Positions 43,739 through 52,802 are shown, counted from the first letter of the stretch. The stretch: DNA of 64,000 nt from Betaproteobacteria bacterium (GCA_028292435.1 JAQGMI010000145.1:1-64000); one strand, 5' to 3'. Made by a program: numbers and translations. Notes: generated by a model from the letters alone, not told the origin.

Positions 43739-44734
43739 ATGATCGTCAACCGCATTCCCCGCGGCGGGGCCACTCGCGGCGCGCTCGCTATCGCCGCATT
43801 TGTGGCAATGCCTGTGATGGCGCAAGCCGCCGCCGGTTTTCCCGAACGTCCGGTGCGGGTGATCGTGCCCTATGCGCCGGGCGGCTCGTCCGATTTTACG
43901 GCGCGCGTTTTGCAGCCGCGGCTGGCGGAGCAGCTCGGACAGCAGATCGTGATCGATAACCGGTCGGGCGCTGCCGGCAATATCGGCGTCGAGGTTGCAG
44001 CGCGCGCGAATGCGGATGGCTACACGCTGTTGTTTGGCAATGTCGGCACGATCGCTATCAATCCAGGCTTGTTTCCGGCCTTTCCGGTTCAACCCTTGCG
44101 CGATCTGGCGGCGATCATCGAAGTGGCCGACCTGCCCAGCGTACTGGTCGTCAATACGACGCTGCCGGTCGCTAACGTCAGGGAGCTCATCGATTACGCA
44201 AAAAAATCTGCCGGCCAACTCAATTTCGCCGGCACCGGCAGTTCGAACCGCATCGACAGCGAATCATTTATCCGCGCGGCGGGGATCAAGATGGTGCACG
44301 TGCCCTACAAGGGCGGCGCCGGGCCCGCCATCATCGGGCTGCTGGCCAATGAAACGCAGGTCATGTTTTCGCTGCTGTCTGCGTGCTCGAGCTTCGTCAA
44401 GCAGGGACGTCTAAAAGCGCTGGGCGTGACCGCGACTAAAAGAAACGCAGCGCTGCCCGATGTACCGACGCTGCCCGAAGCGGGGTTTGCGGCGATGAAG
44501 AGCGGGTCGTGGCAGGGATTGTTCGCGCCGCGCAACACGCCGGCTGCGGTCGTCACGCGATTGTTTGCGTCAGCCGCTCAAGCGATGGATCATCCCGAAC
44601 TCAGAAAACGCCTTGCCGACGCCGGTATCGATGTCGTCGTCAGTGCATCGCCCGCCGACTTCACCGCGTTCATCAAAGCAGAAACCGCGCGCTTCGCCGC
44701 CGTGATCAAGGAAGCGGGCATCTCCGCAGACTGA
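43739..44734 (+). CDS. TTT substrate-binding protein (Bug family), dehydratase-linked
   Basis: 331 residues, starting 6 bases after the dehydratase stop. The signal peptide has a hydrophobic core at residues 13-27 (LAIAAFVAMPVMAQA) and is cut before AAGFPERP. Landmarks are RVIVPYAPGGSSDFTARVLQ, IVIDNRSGAAGNIGVEVAA, NADGYTLLFGNVGT, VHVPYKGGAGPAIIGLLAN and LPDVPTLPEAGFAAM. The position at the end of a dehydrogenase-dehydratase transcript makes a sugar acid or similar polyhydroxy acid a reasonable ligand (inference). It meets the CoA-transferase gene tail to tail. Confidence 0.92.
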   Translation: MIVNRIPRGGATRGALAIAAFVAMPVMAQAAAGFPERPVRVIVPYAPGGSSDFTARVLQPRLAEQLGQQIVIDNRSGAAGNIGVEVAARANADGYTLLFGNVGTIAINPGLFPAFPVQPLRDLAAIIEVADLPSVLVVNTTLPVANVRELIDYAKKSAGQLNFAGTGSSNRIDSESFIRAAGIKMVHVPYKGGAGPAIIGLLANETQVMFSLLSACSSFVKQGRLKALGVTATKRNAALPDVPTLPEAGFAAMKSGSWQGLFAPRNTPAAVVTRLFASAAQAMDHPELRKRLADAGIDVVVSASPADFTAFIKAETARFAAVIKEAGISAD

Positions 44735-44757
44735 CGTTGCCCGGCGGAAGTCGCCCG

Positions 44758-46011
44758 CTACTTCAGTTTCTTCGCCGGGGTGGGTTGTTCGCAGACCGCG
44801 CCGTCGGCCAGCAGGCGCGCATAAGCGGCCTCGTCGATACCAAGCTCCGCCAGCAACGCGCGATTGTGCTCGCCCAACCGCGGTGCCGGACTGCGGATGG
44901 AACCCGGCGTGCCGGACAGGCGCGGCACGACGTGGTGCATCGGAAATTGTTCCATGTCGTCGTCTGGATAATCGGCGACGAGTTCGCGCTCGATCACGTG
45001 TGGGTCTTCGACGATCTGCGCGACATCGTAAATCGGGCCGATCGTGACTTCGGCCTTCTCAAAGAACGCGACGTTTTCCGCCTGCGTGCGCTGGGCGACG
45101 AACGCGCCGATGATGGCGTCGAGTTCTTCGGCGTGCTTCACGCGCTCGGCGTTGATCTTGTAGCGCGGGTTGTCGATGAGGTCGGCGCGGCCGATCGAGC
45201 GAAACAGCCGCTCCGCCATTTTCTGGATCGATGCGGACAGCCCGACGTACTTGCCGTCTTTGCACAAGTAGACATTGCGCGGGCATGAATTGGTGGAACG
45301 GCTGCCGGTGCGCGGCTTCAATTGACCCGTCAGGCGATAGTTGGCCGCCTGCGGTCCGAGCACGGCGAACACCGGGTCGAGCAACGGCAGATCGATCACC
45401 TGACCCTTACCGCCGTTGTGTTCAACCTCGCGCAACGCAATCATCACGGCCGTCGAACCGTACAGACCGGCGTACGAATCGGCCATGTACATAGGCGGCA
45501 GCACCGGTTCGCGATCGGCAAAGCCGTTGATCGCGGCAAATCCGGACATGCCTTCAACCAGCGTGCCGAATCCCGGCCGGCGTTTGTATGGCCCGGTCTG
45601 GCCCCAGCCCGAAATGCGTACGATCACGAGCTTGGGATTTATAGCGAACAGCACATCGGGGCCGAGGTCCATTTCTTCGAGCGTGCCCGGGCGAAAACTT
45701 TCGACGAACACCGCTGCATGCTTGAGCAGATCGAGCAGGATCGCACGGGCTTCGGGCTTGCGTAGTTCAAGACCGAGACTTTTCTTGTTGCGCGCGTAGA
45801 TTTTCCAGTTCGTCGCAACGCCGTCGGTTTGCCATGCGCGCAGCGTGTCGCCGGCGGGTGGCTCGATCTTGATGACTTCGGCGCCGAAATCACCGAGCAC
45901 TTGTGTCAGCGTATTGCCGGCGACCAGCCGCGACATGTCGATGATGCGCACGCCATCGAGCGCGCCTTTGGCGGTGGGCTGATACGATTTTTTCCGCAAT
46001 GCGCTCTTCAT
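44758..46011 (-). CDS. CaiB/BaiF family CoA-transferase, second copy
   Basis: 417 residues. Family segments are LDGVRIIDMSRLVAGNTLTQ, DFGAEVIKIEPPAGDTLR, NKKSLGLELRKPEARAILLD, RISGWGQTGPYKRRPGFGTL and YMADSYAGLYGSTAVMIAL. The Asp of the covalent-intermediate site is probably in the ADSYAG or adjacent segment. The ATG overlaps the stop of the preceding Bug gene as ATGA, a classic coupling signal. It is clearly different in sequence from the other CoA-transferase of the window, so another acid is likely. The C terminus (EQPTPAKKLK) is short and charged. Confidence 0.9.
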   Translation of the reverse strand: MKSALRKKSYQPTAKGALDGVRIIDMSRLVAGNTLTQVLGDFGAEVIKIEPPAGDTLRAWQTDGVATNWKIYARNKKSLGLELRKPEARAILLDLLKHAAVFVESFRPGTLEEMDLGPDVLFAINPKLVIVRISGWGQTGPYKRRPGFGTLVEGMSGFAAINGFADREPVLPPMYMADSYAGLYGSTAVMIALREVEHNGGKGQVIDLPLLDPVFAVLGPQAANYRLTGQLKPRTGSRSTNSCPRNVYLCKDGKYVGLSASIQKMAERLFRSIGRADLIDNPRYKINAERVKHAEELDAIIGAFVAQRTQAENVAFFEKAEVTIGPIYDVAQIVEDPHVIERELVADYPDDDMEQFPMHHVVPRLSGTPGSIRSPAPRLGEHNRALLAELGIDEAAYARLLADGAVCEQPTPAKKLK

Positions 46012-46976
46012 TCCGGTTTGATGTTCGCGGTTTTGACGACTTGGCTCCACTTGGCGATTTCGTTTTTGACGATTGTGTTGAAGCCGTCCGGCGTCGTCGG
46101 CGCGGCGACGGCGCCGAAATCGGCAAAGCGCTTCTTGATGTCGTCGGTCGTCATGGTTTTGTGAATCTCGGCGTTGAGACGGTCGATGATGGGCTTGGGC
46201 GTTTTGGCCGCCACGAATACGCCCCACCACAAATCGTTGTCGTAGCCGGGAAGCGTTTCGGCGATCGCGGGCAGGTTCGGCAGGAAGGCGGAGCGTTGCG
46301 GGCTGCTGACGCCGATCGCGCGCAGGCGCCCTGACTGCATCTGGGTTTCCACCGCCGTCAGGCTCACCAGCAGCACTTGCACCTGGCCCGCCATCAAGTC
46401 GGTGATCGCGGGCGCCATGCCTTTGTGCGGCACGTGAACCATGTCGATTTTGGCCATCGATTTCAGCACTTCGACGCCGAAATGGTTGATGCCGCCGACG
46501 CCCGACGAGGTGTAATTCAATTGACCGGGCCGTGCGCGCGCGACGGCGATTAATTCCTTGACCGTCTTCGCGGGTACCGACGGATGCACAACGAGCACCA
46601 TGGGACCGCGGGCGATCATCGTAACGCCCGCAAGATCGTTGACCGGATCGAACGGCAGCTTCGCCATCAAGGCCGCGCCGGTGGTGTACGTCGTCGACGT
46701 TATATAAAGCGTGTGCCCATCGGGCGGCGCTTTGGCCGTCAAGTCGGCCGCGATCATCTGCGACGCGCCTGGACGGTTATCGACGATCACCGTCTGGCCG
46801 AGCGCTTCCGACAGGCGCTGGCTCAACGCGCGCGCAAAAATATCATTGCTGCCGCCGGCCGGCGCACCCACCAGGAAGCGGATCGGCTTCGACGGATACG
46901 CGGGCTGTGCAAGCGCGTGCCCCGATAGCAATAAAGCCGGTAGCGCCGCGCAGAATAAATGCCTGCTCGAAATCAT
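46008..46976 (-). CDS. TTT substrate-binding protein (Bug family), coupled to CoA-transferase
   Basis: 322 residues. The signal peptide MISSRHLFCAALPALLLSG plus HALA is cut near residue 23 before QPAYPSKP. Landmarks are RFLVGAPAGGSNDIFARALS, VIVDNRPGASQMIAADLTA, PPDGHTLYITSTTY (His replaces the common Tyr of D-G-Y-T), VHVPHKGMAPAITDLMAGQ and LPNLPAIAETLPGYD. The ATG at 46976 is chosen because the signal peptide starts there. Its stop overlaps the start of the CoA-transferase. It is divergent from the PrpB-like gene. Confidence 0.92.
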   Translation of the reverse strand: MISSRHLFCAALPALLLSGHALAQPAYPSKPIRFLVGAPAGGSNDIFARALSQRLSEALGQTVIVDNRPGASQMIAADLTAKAPPDGHTLYITSTTYTTGAALMAKLPFDPVNDLAGVTMIARGPMVLVVHPSVPAKTVKELIAVARARPGQLNYTSSGVGGINHFGVEVLKSMAKIDMVHVPHKGMAPAITDLMAGQVQVLLVSLTAVETQMQSGRLRAIGVSSPQRSAFLPNLPAIAETLPGYDNDLWWGVFVAAKTPKPIIDRLNAEIHKTMTTDDIKKRFADFGAVAAPTTPDGFNTIVKNEIAKWSQVVKTANIKPE

Positions 46977-47167
46977 GTGTGTCCAGTAACGGGAAATTGA
47001 CCGGCGAACCGGAGGGCAAAAACATAACAGCAATCATGCGGGGCCGCAATCCACGGCGCCCGGTCGCGCCGCCTGCGCTAAAATAACCGGCGTAGCGCGT
47101 TGCGTGCGCCATGACATTGCGCGCACTGCCGGCATTCTCTCTCCCATATCGACCGAGGAGCATCATC

Positions 47168-48082
47168 ATGACCGATCTATCATCAGGCACGCCGTCGCTC
47201 GCTTCGCCCGGTGCGCGTTTTCGCGCCGCCGTCGCCGCCGAAAAGCCGCTGCAAATCGCCGGCACCATCAATGCGTATCACGCACGCATGGCCGAGCGCG
47301 TCGGCTTCAAAGCCATCTACCTGTCGGGCGGCGGGGTTGCTGCCGGCTCGCTCGGGTTGCCTGATCTGGGCATCAGTAATCTCGACGACGTGTTGACTGA
47401 CGTCCGCCGCATCACCGACGTGTGCTCTTTGCCGCTGCTCGTCGACGTCGATACCGGTTTTGGCGCGAGCGCATTCAATGTTGGACGCACCGTCAAATCG
47501 CTGATCAAGTTCGGCGCGGCCGCGATGCACATCGAAGACCAGGTCGGCGCCAAGCGCTGCGGACATCGCCCGAACAAGGAGCTCGTGACGCAACAGGAAA
47601 TGGTCGACCGCATTAAAGCGTCGGCCGACGCCAAGACCGATCGCGAATTCGTGGTGATCGCGCGCACCGATGCGCTCGCGGTCGAAGGACTGCAGGCGGC
47701 GATCGATCGCGCGTGTGCGTGCGTCGAAGCGGGTGCCGACATGATTTTCCCCGAAGCGATTACCGAGCTCTCGATGTACAAGAAGTTTGCCGACGCGGTG
47801 AAGGTACCGATTCTCGCGAATATCACCGAATTCGGCGCGACCCCGCTGTTCACGACCGACGAGCTCAAGAGCGCGAACGTGGCGATGGCGCTTTATCCGT
47901 TGTCCGCATTCCGTGCGATGAACGCCGCCGCGCTCAACGTCTTCCAGGCGCTGCGCAAGGAAGGCACGCAGAAAAACGTCGTCGATACGATGCAGACGCG
48001 CAACGACCTTTACGATTACCTCGGCTATCACGTGTACGAGCAAAAGCTCGATAGTCTGTTTGCCGCCGCCAAGAAGAAATAA
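47168..48082 (+). CDS. prpB: Isocitrate lyase superfamily enzyme, 2-methylisocitrate lyase (PrpB)-like
   Basis: 304 residues, the size of PrpB. The catalytic loop K-R-C-G-H is intact ([14 protein letters not shown]) with metal-binding Asp residues in [15 protein letters not shown] and [14 protein letters not shown]. Segments [20 protein letters not shown] and [15 protein letters not shown] are PrpB-typical. It would cleave 2-methylisocitrate to pyruvate and succinate, or a related C4-C6 acid. prpC, acnD and prpF are not adjacent, so propionate catabolism is not proven. GAGGAG lies upstream of the ATG. A D-2-hydroxyacid dehydrogenase follows after 13 bases. Confidence 0.88.
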   Translation: MTDLSSGTPSLASPGARFRAAVAAEKPLQIAGTINAYHARMAERVGFKAIYLSGGGVAAGSLGLPDLGISNLDDVLTDVRRITDVCSLPLLVDVDTGFGASAFNVGRTVKSLIKFGAAAMHIEDQVGAKRCGHRPNKELVTQQEMVDRIKASADAKTDREFVVIARTDALAVEGLQAAIDRACACVEAGADMIFPEAITELSMYKKFADAVKVPILANITEFGATPLFTTDELKSANVAMALYPLSAFRAMNAAALNVFQALRKEGTQKNVVDTMQTRNDLYDYLGYHVYEQKLDSLFAAAKKK

Positions 48083-48095
48083 TAGCGAGCGTTCG

Positions 48096-49091
48096 ATGAC
48101 CGGCCTGTTGCTGTCGAAATCGTTTGTCGCGAAATATGGCGGCGAACTCAACGAAGTCGCACAGCGCGTCAAACTCAAGCCGGAAATCCTGCATCTGCCG
48201 GACGATCCGCAGGCGCGCATGTCGCAGGCCGACTGCGACCGCATTGAAGTGACGATGCAGACGCGCGATGTTAGGTTCTCGGATTACTTCAAGGGATTCG
48301 GCGACGCGCTGATCGCGGCGACCAATTTAAAGTGGGCGCATTTTCACAGCACCGCGATCGAGCAGCACGTGTTCGTGCCGCCGTTGCTCGCGCGCGGCGT
48401 GAAGCTCACGACCTCCGCGGGCTCGAACGGCGAACCGGTCGCGCAAACCGCGATTGCAGGGTTGCTGATGCTGGCACGGCGTTTTCCCCACTGGCTCGAC
48501 GCGCAGCGGCGTCACGCGTGGGAGCCGCTGCGCGGCGATGCCGCGCCTGCCGACTTGCGCGGTCAAACGGTGATCGTCGTCGGCCTGGGCAATATCGGGA
48601 TGCCGGTGGCGCAATTTTGCCGCGCGCTCAGCATGCACGTGATCGGCATCCGGCGCACGCCCAAAAAAGCGGATGATCCGTTCGATGAAATTTATCCGCT
48701 CGCCGAACTCGGTAAGTTATTGCCGCGTTGCCAGTGGCTCGTGCTCGCGTGTCCGTATACGAAAGAGACGCATCACATTGTCAATGCAGACACCCTCGCG
48801 CAACTGCCGCGCGGCGCCGCGCTGATCAACGTCGCGCGCGGCCGGGTGGTCGATGAACCCGCATTGATCGATGCATTGAAGGCCGGCCAGGTCGGCTGCG
48901 CCTACCTTGATGTGTTCGAAAAAGAACCCTTGCCGGCGGATTCCCCGCTGTGGGCACTGCCAAACGTGATCGTGACGCCGCATAACGCGTCGGTGTCCGC
49001 CGGCAATGACCGCCGGAGCGCCCAGATTTTTCTCGCGAATCTTGAGAAATGGGCCTGCGGCGAGCCGCTCGCCAATCCGCATACGGCTTAA
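48096..49091 (+). CDS. D-2-hydroxyacid dehydrogenase (NAD-dependent), copy 3
   Basis: 331 residues, related to copy 1 in both size and motifs. The N terminus is TGLLLSKSFVAKYGGELNE, the Rossmann motif VIVVGLGNIGMPVAQFC, the catalytic Arg in INVARGRVVDEPAL, the Glu in DVFEKEPLPAD and the His in VTPHNASVSAGND. It lies 13 bases after the PrpB-like gene, so both probably belong to one two-gene transcript that cleaves a C-C bond and reduces or oxidises the product. The start at 48096 lacks a strong ribosome site, which fits reinitiation after the upstream gene. Confidence 0.9.
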   Translation: MTGLLLSKSFVAKYGGELNEVAQRVKLKPEILHLPDDPQARMSQADCDRIEVTMQTRDVRFSDYFKGFGDALIAATNLKWAHFHSTAIEQHVFVPPLLARGVKLTTSAGSNGEPVAQTAIAGLLMLARRFPHWLDAQRRHAWEPLRGDAAPADLRGQTVIVVGLGNIGMPVAQFCRALSMHVIGIRRTPKKADDPFDEIYPLAELGKLLPRCQWLVLACPYTKETHHIVNADTLAQLPRGAALINVARGRVVDEPALIDALKAGQVGCAYLDVFEKEPLPADSPLWALPNVIVTPHNASVSAGNDRRSAQIFLANLEKWACGEPLANPHTA

Positions 49092-49142
49092 TACAGGCTC
49101 GGTTCCGCGTGCGCGAAGCGGTCTTTCGGCCGCCAGTGCGGC

Positions 49143-49148
49143 TATAAT
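49143..49148 (+). promoter_or_regulatory. Probable -10 element of the hemA operon
   Basis: A perfect TATAAT lies 30 bases before the hemA ATG. No good -35 hexamer stands 16-18 bases upstream, so an activator or a weak promoter is possible. Confidence 0.45.
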
Positions 49149-49177
49149 ATGCGCCTTCATTCATGGGCTTGGCTCTC

Positions 49178-50428
49178 ATGCAGCTCTTTGCTTTCGGTAT
49201 CAACCACCAGACTGCGCCGCTCGAATTGCGCGAGCAGGTGGTGATCAACGCCGAAAATCTGGTGCAGGCGCTGCGCGATCTAGTCAATCGCAATCCGGTC
49301 AAGGAAGCCGCGATCATTTCAACGTGCAATCGCACCGAAGTATATTGCGACACCGATGAGCCGCGCCAGGCGCTGAGCTGGCTCGCCGACTATCACAACC
49401 TTAAAGCGCAGAACCTCGAGCCGTACATGTACCAGTTGCCGCGCGAGCGCGCGGTCAAGCACGCGTTTCGCGTCGCGAGCGGACTCGACTCGATGGTCTT
49501 GGGCGAACCGCAGATTCTCGGTCAGTTCAAGGATGCAGTGCGCACCGCGGAAGAAGCCGGCACGCTCGGTCTGCTGCTGAACAAATTATTTCAACGCACG
49601 TTTTCGGTGGCGAAAGCCGTGCGCTCGGAGACCGACATCGGCGCGAGCACGGTGTCGATGGCATCCGCCGCCGTGCGCTTCGCCGAGCGCATATACCCGA
49701 CCATTGCCGAACAAAGCGCGCTTTTCATCGGCGCTGGCGAAATGATCGAGTTGACCGCGACGCATTTCGGCGCGCGTCATCCACGGCACATGACGTTCGC
49801 CAATCGCACTGTCGAACGCGCGCAGCAGCTCGCCGAACGCTTTCGCGGACGCGCGATCAGCTTGAACGATCTGCCTTCGCAGCTCGCGGTGCACGACATT
49901 ATCGTGTCGTGCACCGCGAGCATGCTGCCGATTATCGGCAAGGGCTTGGTCGAAAGCGCTTTGCGCGCGCGCAAGCATCGTCCGTTGCTGATCATCGATC
50001 TCGCGGTACCGCGCGATGTCGAGACCGAAGTTGGCGCGCTCGACGACGTTTTTCTATGCACCGTCGACGATCTCGGCAAGATGGCGCGCGAGGGTCTCGA
50101 CATCCGCGAATCGGCGGTTGCGCAGGCCGAAGCGATTATCGAAACGCAGGTCGGCGATTTCATGCAATGGCTCGACAACCGCGAGCTCGTGCCGACGATC
50201 CGCGCGTTGCGCGATGACGCGGAGCACGCGCGCCGCCAGGAAGTCGAGCGCGCCGTGCGCCAGCTTGCGCGCGGCGACAATGCCCAGCAGGTCATCGAGC
50301 AGCTGAGCCACTCGCTGACCAACAAGTTCTTGCACGCGCCGACGCACGCGCTCAATCATGCGAACGACGACGATCGCGAACAACTCGTCAACATGTTAAA
50401 GCGGCTTTTCCAGCTGAAGAAACCGTAA
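49178..50428 (+). CDS. hemA: Glutamyl-tRNA reductase
   Basis: 416 residues. The enzyme reduces glutamyl-tRNA to glutamate-1-semialdehyde, the first committed step of tetrapyrrole synthesis by the C5 route. The catalytic Cys is C50 ([11 protein letters not shown]). The NADPH-binding segment is [16 protein letters not shown], and VVKH-type tRNA contacts are represented by [20 protein letters not shown]. The C-terminal dimerisation helix region is present. The start [15 protein letters not shown] is the one usual in betaproteobacteria; an ATG five codons earlier is less likely. Its TAA shares one base with the prfA ATG (TAATG). Confidence 0.97.
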   Translation: MQLFAFGINHQTAPLELREQVVINAENLVQALRDLVNRNPVKEAAIISTCNRTEVYCDTDEPRQALSWLADYHNLKAQNLEPYMYQLPRERAVKHAFRVASGLDSMVLGEPQILGQFKDAVRTAEEAGTLGLLLNKLFQRTFSVAKAVRSETDIGASTVSMASAAVRFAERIYPTIAEQSALFIGAGEMIELTATHFGARHPRHMTFANRTVERAQQLAERFRGRAISLNDLPSQLAVHDIIVSCTASMLPIIGKGLVESALRARKHRPLLIIDLAVPRDVETEVGALDDVFLCTVDDLGKMAREGLDIRESAVAQAEAIIETQVGDFMQWLDNRELVPTIRALRDDAEHARRQEVERAVRQLARGDNAQQVIEQLSHSLTNKFLHAPTHALNHANDDDREQLVNMLKRLFQLKKP

Positions 50429-51522
50429 TGAAGGAAAGCATCGCCGCCAAACTGCAGCAACTCACGCTGCGGCTTGAAGAGTTGAACGGGTTGTTGAGCG
50501 CCGAAAACGCGACCGCGAGCATGGACACGTACCGCAAGCTCACGCGTGAGCACGCGGAAATTACGCCGGTTGTCGAGCTCTACTCGTTATATCGCCGCAG
50601 CGAAGACGACATGCGCGCGGCCGAAGAAATGACGGCCGATCCCGCGATGCGCGAATTCGCCGAAACCGAAATCAAGGAGGCGCGCGCACGGCTCGAAGCG
50701 CTCGAAGCCGACCTGCAGAAAGAATTGCTGCCGAAGGACCCCAACGACGAGCGCAATATTTTTCTCGAAATCCGCGCCGGCACCGGCGGCGACGAGTCGG
50801 CGCTGTTCTCGGCCGATCTGTTTCGCATGTATACGCGCTTCGCCGAGCGCAAGAAATGGCAGGTCGAAATCATGTCGCAAAGCCAGAGCGAGCTCGGCGG
50901 CTATAAGGAAGTCATCGCGCGCATCGCCGGACAGGGCGCGTACTCAAAATTGAAATTCGAGTCCGGCGGCCACCGCGTGCAGCGCGTGCCGACCACCGAG
51001 ACGCAGGGCCGTATTCACACCTCGGCGTGCACCGTCGCCGTGTTGCCGGAAGTCGATGCAGTTGCCGACGTTGTGTTGAACCCGGCCGAAATGCGCATCG
51101 ATACGTTTCGTTCGTCGGGCGCCGGCGGCCAGCACATCAATAAAACCGATTCGGCGATCCGCATTACGCATTTGCCGACCGGCATCGTCGTCGAATGCCA
51201 GGACGACCGCTCGCAGCACAAGAACAAGGCGCGCGCGCTGGCAGTGTTGGCCGCGCGCATCAAGGATGCGCAGGTGCGCGAGCAGAACCAGAAAACCGCT
51301 GCCAAGCGCAAATCGCTGATCGGCAGCGGCGACCGCTCCGAGCGCATCCGCACCTATAACTTTCCGCAGGGCCGCGTGACCGATCACCGCATCAATCTCA
51401 CGCTTTACAAGATTGCGGCCATCATGGACGGCGATCTCGATGAATTGACCGGCGCTCTGAGTTCCGAGCACCAGGCCGAGCAGCTTGCGGCGCTGGGTGA
51501 AGATTCGGCGCAGGCGGCGTGA
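50428..51522 (+). CDS. prfA: Peptide chain release factor 1
   Basis: 364 residues. RF1 reads UAA and UAG and triggers peptide release. The GGQ motif is at residues 233-235 ([15 protein letters not shown]). The codon-recognition region lies earlier ([20 protein letters not shown]). The N-terminal coiled-coil region is normal. Translation is coupled to hemA through TAATG. The methyltransferase that modifies the GGQ glutamine is encoded next, so modifier and target are co-transcribed. Confidence 0.97.
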   Translation: MKESIAAKLQQLTLRLEELNGLLSAENATASMDTYRKLTREHAEITPVVELYSLYRRSEDDMRAAEEMTADPAMREFAETEIKEARARLEALEADLQKELLPKDPNDERNIFLEIRAGTGGDESALFSADLFRMYTRFAERKKWQVEIMSQSQSELGGYKEVIARIAGQGAYSKLKFESGGHRVQRVPTTETQGRIHTSACTVAVLPEVDAVADVVLNPAEMRIDTFRSSGAGGQHINKTDSAIRITHLPTGIVVECQDDRSQHKNKARALAVLAARIKDAQVREQNQKTAAKRKSLIGSGDRSERIRTYNFPQGRVTDHRINLTLYKIAAIMDGDLDELTGALSSEHQAEQLAALGEDSAQAA

Positions 51523-51554
51523 TGCGCTTGTCGTCGATTCGCTGATCGTCAATC

Positions 51555-52373
51555 GTGTCACCCACGATTGCATCGGCGCCGCCCGGTGAGCCGCTCGATC
51601 CCGTCGACGCGCGCGCACTGCTGCGTCATGCATTGAACGTAGACGACGTGTACTTGGTGACGCATCGCGACGATCCGCTGAATGCCGAACAGATCGCGGC
51701 ATACGCCGCTTTGATTGCGCGCCGCAAGGCCGGCGAGCCGGTTGCATACATCGTCGGCAAGCGTGAATTCTTCAGTCTCGAGTTCGCTGTCACACCGGCG
51801 GTGCTGATTCCGCGTCCGGAGACCGAATTGCTTGTCGAGACTGCGCTCGAGCACATTGCGGACGGCGCGGACGCACGCGTGCTCGACCTCGGCACGGGCA
51901 GCGGCTGTATCGCCGTTAGCATCGCGAGCCACCGGGCGCGCGCGCAGGTGGTCGCCGTGGATAAAAGCAAAGAGGCTTTAGACGTCGCGCGTGCAAACGC
52001 CAGCCACCACGGAACCAGCAATGTCGAATTCAGGCAAAGCGATTGGTTTTCAGCGGTGGCCGATGACTTGTTCGACATCATCGTGTCGAATCCGCCGTAC
52101 ATCGCAGCGGGCGATCCGCATCTCGGCAGCGGCGACTTGCGCGCAGAGCCGACCAGCGCTTTGGTCGGCGGTTCTGACGGGCTCGATTGCATACGCGCCA
52201 TCGTTACGACGGCGCCGCGTCACTTGAAATCCGGCGGATTGCTCGCATTTGAGCATGGTTACAATCAAGCGACGGCTGCTCGAGAGTTGCTCGAGTGTGC
52301 GGGTTTTAAAAAGGTCTTCACCTATAACGATATGGCAGGCATCGGCCGGGTAAGCCGCGGCCACCGGCCTTGA
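51555..52373 (+). CDS. prmC: Release factor glutamine methyltransferase
   Basis: 272 residues. PrmC methylates the Gln of the GGQ motif in RF1 and RF2. SAM-binding motif I is RVLDLGTGSGCIAVSIA and the catalytic N-P-P-Y is at residues 179-182 (IIVSNPPYIAAGD). RRKAGEPVAYIVGKREFF is the typical substrate-side motif of the N-terminal domain. The start is a GTG at 51555, the first possible start after an in-frame stop at 51543, so the N terminus is slightly shorter than in some relatives. It lies 32 bases after prfA. Confidence 0.95.
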   Translation: MSPTIASAPPGEPLDPVDARALLRHALNVDDVYLVTHRDDPLNAEQIAAYAALIARRKAGEPVAYIVGKREFFSLEFAVTPAVLIPRPETELLVETALEHIADGADARVLDLGTGSGCIAVSIASHRARAQVVAVDKSKEALDVARANASHHGTSNVEFRQSDWFSAVADDLFDIIVSNPPYIAAGDPHLGSGDLRAEPTSALVGGSDGLDCIRAIVTTAPRHLKSGGLLAFEHGYNQATAARELLECAGFKKVFTYNDMAGIGRVSRGHRP

Positions 52374-52397
52374 CGCCTTCGGCCACCATCCTATAAA
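52370..52397 (+). promoter_or_regulatory. Sigma-70 type promoter of grxD
   Basis: TTGACG (52370-52375) and TATAAA (52392-52397) are 16 bases apart, each matching five of six consensus bases. The -35 overlaps the prmC stop codon. The grxD ATG is 38 bases further on, leaving a short leader, so grxD can be expressed apart from hemA-prfA-prmC. Confidence 0.6.
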
Positions 52398-52435
52398 ATA
52401 CCGTATCAAATCACTCAAGTATTCAGGAGTCAGCA

Positions 52436-52744
52436 ATGAGCGTGCAAGAAGTTATTAAAGATCAAGTAACCAAGAACCCGGTCGTGCTTTACATGAAGGG
52501 TTCGCCCGACTTCCCGCAGTGCGGTTTTTCGGCCAACGTGGTCGGCATCCTGCGCGCGTGCGGTGTCGAGAATTTCTATTCCGTGAACGTGCTCGAGAAT
52601 CCGGACATCCGCCAGGGCATCAAGGAATACGCGAATTGGCCGACGATTCCGCAGCTTTACGTGAACGGCGAGTTTGTCGGCGGCTCCGACATCCTGCGCG
52701 AGATGTACGATAGCGGCGAACTCAAAAAAGTCCTGCAAAAGTAA
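52436..52744 (+). CDS. grxD: Monothiol glutaredoxin, Grx4 family
   Basis: 102 residues with the monothiol active site CGFS at residues 29-32 (PDFPQCGFSANVV). The glutathione-binding features are WPTIPQLYVNGEFVGGSDIL. Grx4 proteins hold a bridging [2Fe-2S] cluster with glutathione and hand it on in Fe-S assembly and iron sensing. It is the last gene of the hemA block, a common order in betaproteobacteria, with its own promoter and a strong terminator right behind. AGGAG supports the ATG. Confidence 0.97.
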   Translation: MSVQEVIKDQVTKNPVVLYMKGSPDFPQCGFSANVVGILRACGVENFYSVNVLENPDIRQGIKEYANWPTIPQLYVNGEFVGGSDILREMYDSGELKKVLQK

Positions 52745-52759
52745 ACGCTGGACCGCAAT

Positions 52760-52787
52760 AAAAAGGAAGCTGCGGCTTCCTTTTTTT
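52760..52787 (+). terminator. Intrinsic terminator after grxD
   Basis: An 11-bp stem (52760-52770 with 52775-52785) containing GGAAGC/GCTTCC, a TGCG loop and a run of seven T at 52781-52787. An A run on the other side lets it also end minus-strand transcripts of the TauE gene, which stops at 52803. Confidence 0.92.
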
Positions 52788-52802
52788 ATTTGTGGCGGTG
52801 AT

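Noticed and set aside
17668..46976. Repeat array formed by the many Bug genes
   Set aside because: The similarity is at protein level only; motifs vary and no long identical DNA stretches were noticed, so this is an old gene family, not a recent DNA repeat.
50944..51747. Open frame on the minus strand opposite prfA and prmC
   Set aside because: Both plus-strand genes are certain and contiguous; the minus frame has no start signal or domain.
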